Shown piece after piece: positions 47,523-50,293 of a stretch of 50,293 bases of DNA; position 1 is the first letter of the stretch, and each line of letters begins with the position of its first letter. Source of the stretch: Nonomuraea corallina (GTDB lineage: Bacteria; Actinomycetota; Actinomycetes; Streptosporangiales; Streptosporangiaceae); assembly GCF_027620315.1 (NCBI RefSeq), contig NZ_JAPNNL010000032.1, forward strand, positions 1 through 50,293, read 5' to 3'. Made by a program: the position numbers and the translations under genes. The notes under the pieces were generated by a model that did no database searches, was not told the DNA's origin, and was given only the letters and a program-made list of their open reading frames with translations.

Positions 47523-47735
47523 TCACAGGGTGGACAGGCCGGCGGCGCGTAGCTCCTCACCGGTGAACCGGAGCGTCCCGGCGTCTGGGTTCTTCGAGTC
47601 ACGGAGCGCGTAGGCGTCCTCCACGCCCGGGATCGGCGCGATCAGGACGCAGGACTCCATGTCCTCCTCCTGCTGGTTGCCGCCGCATGCGCGGCTGAAC
47701 GACACCCCTTCGAGGTGACAGCCGTACAGATCCAT
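47523..47735 (-). CDS. DUF397 domain protein
   Basis: The 70-residue protein carries the short DUF397 pattern: VSFSRACGGN, a Cys in ESCVLIAPI, then ALRDSKNPDAGTLRFTGEEL, the strongly conserved RDSK-P-----L-F part. DUF397 proteins of actinomycetes usually pair with an XRE-type HTH regulator (BldB/WhiJ-like developmental systems, antitoxin-like role). Here no full XRE partner lies next to it, but a GntR-type HTH is divergent and a decayed HTH gene lies at 48.2 kb. It leads the three small minus-strand genes. Confidence 0.75.
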   Translation of the reverse strand: MDLYGCHLEGVSFSRACGGNQQEEDMESCVLIAPIPGVEDAYALRDSKNPDAGTLRFTGEELRAAGLSTL

Positions 47736-47829
47736 TGCCTGTTGTTCCTCTCGTCCGAGCCTCGGAGGCGGGCTCCATCTCCAGCGACGATACCTGTCCC
47801 GGCCTAGTCATGCCTAGTCCGAGACCGAC

Positions 47830-47854
47830 CTGTACAGTTTGGTCTATGTATAGA
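47830..47854. promoter_or_regulatory. Paired small palindromes upstream of the GntR-type gene
   Basis: CTGTACAG (47830-47837) and TCTAT-GT-ATAGA (47843-47854) lie in the divergent spacer between the DUF397 and GntR genes. They are candidates for autoregulation by the GntR-type protein. Confidence 0.35.
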
Positions 47855-47880
47855 AGTCGATGACGGTTTAGGGTTCGCCT

Positions 47881-48150
47881 GTGAATTTGCCTGACACACC
47901 GTGGACTGACGGCGACTGGAATCCGGAGGTCTACCGCTACGAGCAGATCGCCGACTGGATCCAGAAGCGAATCGAGGCCGGCGAGTACCCTCCTCGGACG
48001 GTGCTCTCCGAAGTTCAACTCCAGGGATATTTCAGTACCGGCCGTACGACCATCCGTAAGGCATTCGAGATCCTGCGCGAACGCGGACTGATCATCACGA
48101 AGCCTGGCAGGGGATCCGTGGTCATGCGGAGAACGGGCGCTGCGGACTGA
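47881..48150 (+). CDS. Minimal GntR-type winged-helix protein
   Basis: The 89-residue protein (GTG start) is only a GntR winged HTH: YRYEQIADWIQKRIEAGEYPP, VLSEVQLQGYFSTGRTTIRKAFEILRERGLI and TKPGRGSVV. The usual C-terminal effector domain is missing, so it is a DNA-binding module without its own sensor. No strong ribosome site precedes the GTG; it could be leaderless. It is divergent from the DUF397 gene, whose promoter it may control. Such mini-GntR proteins occur in integrative elements and near DUF397 genes in actinomycetes. Confidence 0.78.
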   Translation: MNLPDTPWTDGDWNPEVYRYEQIADWIQKRIEAGEYPPRTVLSEVQLQGYFSTGRTTIRKAFEILRERGLIITKPGRGSVVMRRTGAAD

Positions 48151-48224
48151 TGTTCATGCCGCCGAATGCTGGACACTGCCGGTCGCCATGCCAAGCCTGC
48201 TGCCAGGATGGATGACGTACGTTT

Positions 48225-48335
48225 GCGGCGCGGAACGAGGCGCCTTCAGTCTCGCCTTCCTGACGATCAGCGATACGGCTTCGACGCTACGTGCTGGCGA
48301 TCGGCGCGGATGCGAACCACGCGGTCAGCATGCTT
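48225..48335 (+). pseudogene. Decayed XRE antitoxin-like HTH relic
   Basis: One frame reads RRYVLAIGADANHAVSM (about 48285-48333), nearly the same as RRYALAIGVDVHHVVSM in the HigA-like protein at 44775. The DNA upstream is also similar but with indels and no open frame (GCGCGGAACG-type stretch near 48228). No start or intact HTH remains. Confidence 0.5.
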
Positions 48336-48336
48336 C

Positions 48337-48357
48337 TCGTACGCGTCCAGGCCGGAC
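48337..48357 (+). repeat. 21-bp direct repeat, right copy
   Basis: Identical to 46612-46632. It begins directly after the HTH relic and 25 bp before the response-regulator gene end. Confidence 0.7.
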
Positions 48358-48382
48358 AAGTCCGAAACACACGGCCGAACGC

Positions 48383-49030
48383 TCACAGCCAGCCCGGCTT
48401 CACCAGCCCCGACTCGTACGCGATCACCACCAACTGGGCCCGGTCCCTGGCGTGCAGTTTCATCATGGCGCGGCTCACATGCGTCTTCGCCGTGGCCGGG
48501 GACATGAACAGCTTGGCCGCGATCTCGTCGTTCGTCATGCCGCCGCCGACCAGGGTGAGCACCTCGCGTTCCCGGTCGGTGAGCTGGTCCAGGCCCTCGG
48601 CGGCCAGCGGCTCCTTGGCGCGTGAGGCGTACTCGGCGATCAGGCGGCGGGTCACGCTCGGGGAGAGCAGCGCCTCGCCGGCCGCCACCACCCGGACCGC
48701 CTGGATCAGCTCGGCCGGCTCGGTGTCCTTGACCAGGAACCCGCTGGCCCCGCCGCGCAGCGCCTCGAACACGTACTCGTCCAGCTCGAACGTGGTCAGG
48801 ATGATGATGCGCGGGCCGTCGGGCATCTGCCGGGTGGCGGTGAGGCCGTCCATGCCCGGCATGCGGATGTCCATGAGCACCACGTCGGGGCCGTGCTCGC
48901 GGGCCAGCCGGATCGCCTCCCCGCCGTCGGCCGCCTCGGCGACCACGCTCATGTCCGGCTGGGCGTCGAGCAGGGCCTTGAACCCGGCCCGCACCAGCGC
49001 CTGGTCGTCGGCGAGCAGCACCTTGATCAC
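48383..49030 (-). CDS. NarL/FixJ-type response regulator
   Basis: The 215-residue regulator has a receiver domain with phospho-acceptor Asp54 (VVLMDIRMPGMDG), Asp8-Asp9 (LLADDQALVRAGF), Thr in IIILTTFELDEYV and Lys in GFLVKDTEP. The LuxR-type HTH is at the C-terminus (LTDREREVLTLVGGGMTNDEIAAKLF). It starts at GTG 49030, overlapping the kinase stop by GTGA, after GAGGAGAA. It is phosphorylated by the kinase gene just upstream. The regulated genes may be at the window edge (50231 onward), as actinobacterial DesK/NarL pairs often control adjacent transporters. Confidence 0.94.
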   Translation of the reverse strand: MIKVLLADDQALVRAGFKALLDAQPDMSVVAEAADGGEAIRLAREHGPDVVLMDIRMPGMDGLTATRQMPDGPRIIILTTFELDEYVFEALRGGASGFLVKDTEPAELIQAVRVVAAGEALLSPSVTRRLIAEYASRAKEPLAAEGLDQLTDREREVLTLVGGGMTNDEIAAKLFMSPATAKTHVSRAMMKLHARDRAQLVVIAYESGLVKPGWL

Positions 49031-50136
49031 GGGTTCTCCTCGGGTAGGGGCAGCCGGGCCGCGACCCGGAATCCGCGGCCGGACGGGCCGGCCGTCAGCG
49101 TCCCGCCCAGCGCGGCGGCCCGCTCGCGCATGCCGGGGATGCCGTTGCCGCTGCCCTCCCCGGCCAGCACGGGCGGCGTGGTGGAGCCGTCGTCGGTGAT
49201 CTCGATGCCCAGGCCGGAGGGTTCGTACGAGAGCCGGACCGTCACCGCCGAGCCGGGGGCGTGGCGGGCGGCGTTGGTCAGCGACTCCTGGACGATCCGG
49301 TAGGCGGCCCGTTCGACCTGCGGCGGCAGCGGGCGCGTGCCGGTGCGCTCCAGCTTCACGTCCAGTCCGGAGCGTTCGATCAGCTCGTCCAGGCGGTCGA
49401 GGCCGGCGGTGGGGGAGCGGGGCGCGCCCTCGCGCAGCACGTTCAGCACCGAGCGCATCTCGCCCAGCACCTCCTTGGAGGCGGTCTTGATGGTGGCCAG
49501 CGCGGTGCGGGCCTGCTGCGGATTGTCGTCGATGAGGTGGAGCGCGGTCGCGGCCTGCACGTGGATGAGCGAGATGTTGTGCGCCAGCACGTCGTGCAGC
49601 TCCTGCGCCATGGTCAGCCGCTCCTCGCTGGCCTGCCGCCTGGTCTCTTCCTCGGCCGCCCGCTGCTGCTGGGCGCGCCGCTCCCTGACGATCCTGGTCA
49701 GCTCCGCCACCACCATGAGGAGCAGGACGAACGCGGTCACCGCCAGGTCGTGGAAGAGCCCCGTCGGCTCGCCCGACCGGATGTAGCCGTAGGTGATGAA
49801 GACCACGATGGTCACCCCGGCCATCACCCACGCCTTGACCCGCTGCCCCAGGGTGACGAGGGAGAACAGCAGGATGATCGGCGAGAGGTAGACCGGCCCG
49901 TACGGATAGCCGAGCCAGGTGTAGACGTAGGTGGCCACGAGCCCGGCCGCCGTCGCGCCGGCGGGGAACCTGCGCCGGAGCAGCACGCCCACCGGCCCCA
50001 CCAGCAGCAGCGCGACCGCCACCGCGTCGATCGGCTCCCGGAAGGGCTGCCCGTAGTACGCGCCGTACGAGAACACGACCTGGGCGACGGCCACCACCAC
50101 CGCGTTGTACGGATCGAGCCCGAACTTCCTGCCCAC
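49027..50136 (-). CDS. NarL/DesK-type sensor histidine kinase
   Basis: The 369-residue kinase has about five N-terminal helices (to 145) without a large outer sensor loop, a coiled-coil-like linker (RERRAQQQRAAEEETRRQ), then HisKA_3 with phospho-acceptor His181 in ELHDVLAHNISLI, and the HATPase domain with the N-box SLTNAARHA and the G-box GNGIPGMRERAAALGG. Such kinases sense membrane or envelope stress. Its stop overlaps the response-regulator start, so the pair is coupled. The alternative start choice is limited; ATG 50136 fits. Confidence 0.94.
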   Translation of the reverse strand: MGRKFGLDPYNAVVVAVAQVVFSYGAYYGQPFREPIDAVAVALLLVGPVGVLLRRRFPAGATAAGLVATYVYTWLGYPYGPVYLSPIILLFSLVTLGQRVKAWVMAGVTIVVFITYGYIRSGEPTGLFHDLAVTAFVLLLMVVAELTRIVRERRAQQQRAAEEETRRQASEERLTMAQELHDVLAHNISLIHVQAATALHLIDDNPQQARTALATIKTASKEVLGEMRSVLNVLREGAPRSPTAGLDRLDELIERSGLDVKLERTGTRPLPPQVERAAYRIVQESLTNAARHAPGSAVTVRLSYEPSGLGIEITDDGSTTPPVLAGEGSGNGIPGMRERAAALGGTLTAGPSGRGFRVAARLPLPEENP

Positions 50137-50230
50137 GCCCCCACGCTAGGACCCTCGCGGCACCGGCGCATCCACCTTCGGTCGCAGGGGGCCCTACCGC
50201 GCGGGACGTAGCTGGGCCATCGTGTACTCC

Positions 50231-50293
50231 ATGCGCCGAGTGATCGTTCCCGCAGCAGCAGTCCTCGTCACCCTGGCCCCCCCCCCCCCCCCC
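50231..50293 (+). CDS. Start of an exported protein, cut by window edge
   Basis: ATG 50231 opens MRRVIVPAAAVLVTLAPP, a good signal-peptide start (basic n-region, hydrophobic core). The frame then runs into a C homopolymer and the end. It is divergent from the two-component genes. Only about 15 codons are informative. Confidence 0.45.
   Translation, partial: MRRVIVPAAAVLVTLAPPPPP
50277..50293. other. 17-base C homopolymer at right end
   Basis: The window ends in seventeen C. This is more like an assembly or sequencing artefact at a contig end than biology. Confidence 0.7.

Noticed and set aside
1..50293. tRNA, rRNA, riboswitch, insertion sequence or biosynthetic megasynthase
   Set aside because: No cloverleaf with CCA-type acceptor, no rRNA-like segment, no transposase or PKS/NRPS motifs were seen by eye.

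Overview
The window is very GC-rich, uses GTG starts often, packs genes into ATGA/GTGA-overlapping operons, and every recognisable protein is of actinobacterial type. The mix (AftD-like arabinosyltransferase locus, mycobacterium-like sterol side-chain genes, DUF397, an ECF41-type sigma factor, STAND/TPR proteins) suggests a filamentous actinomycete, perhaps of the Streptosporangiales. That placement is inferred, not proven. Both ends are gene fragments, and the right end is a 17-base C run that looks like an assembly edge.

Layout. (1) 1-5285: a membrane-protein fragment, an HtrA-like lipoprotein protease divergent from a one-pass membrane protein, and a double-domain acyl-CoA dehydrogenase. 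(2) 5301-17295: a cell-envelope glycan locus with two polytopic GT-C-like proteins, a tiny DUF2613 membrane protein, GT2 and GT4 glycosyltransferases, an AftD-like giant GT-C enzyme, an acyltransferase-3 protein and a DUF3068 protein. The same families sit together in mycobacteria (H37Rv Rv0225-Rv0228 and Rv0236A/aftD). (3) 17463-25780: nitronate monooxygenase-type flavoprotein, EchA19-like hydratase, and a tight operon of acyl-CoA ligase, DUF35 protein, Ltp4-like, Ltp3-like and FadD19-like proteins. This is the gene set tied to side-chain degradation of (C-24-branched) sterols. Sites resembling KstR (TNNAACNNGTTNNA) and KstR2 (ANCAAGNNCTTGNT) operators lie in its control regions. Between the DUF35 gene and ltp4 is a 17-bp tandem repeat that forms a chain of four overlapping six-codon mini-ORFs ending on the ltp4 start codon.

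(4) 25783-33469: a 5'-truncated FAD oxidase divergent from an ECF41-like sigma factor, then a roughly 1,880-residue trypsin-like/STAND/TPR protein whose frame is broken at a G6 tract and which carries several period-4 or period-7 codon repeats. (5) 33580-43193: LysR, LysE-type exporter and cysteine-dioxygenase-like cupin; alpha/beta hydrolase and PPOX protein divergent from an HxlR regulator with a perfect palindromic operator; M20 dipeptidase; class III aminotransferase and alanine dehydrogenase separated by a strong terminator; a Sel1-repeat protein. (6) 43292-48382: an accessory stretch with a TauE/SafE-cupredoxin fusion, a HigBA-like toxin-antitoxin operon with a third gene, a methyltransferase, one solitary type I-E-like CRISPR repeat, small DUF397/GntR-type genes between two exact 21-bp direct repeats, and a decayed antitoxin relic. 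(7) 48383-50293: a NarL/DesK-type two-component system and the start of an exported protein.

No tRNA, rRNA, transposase or integrase gene was recognised.
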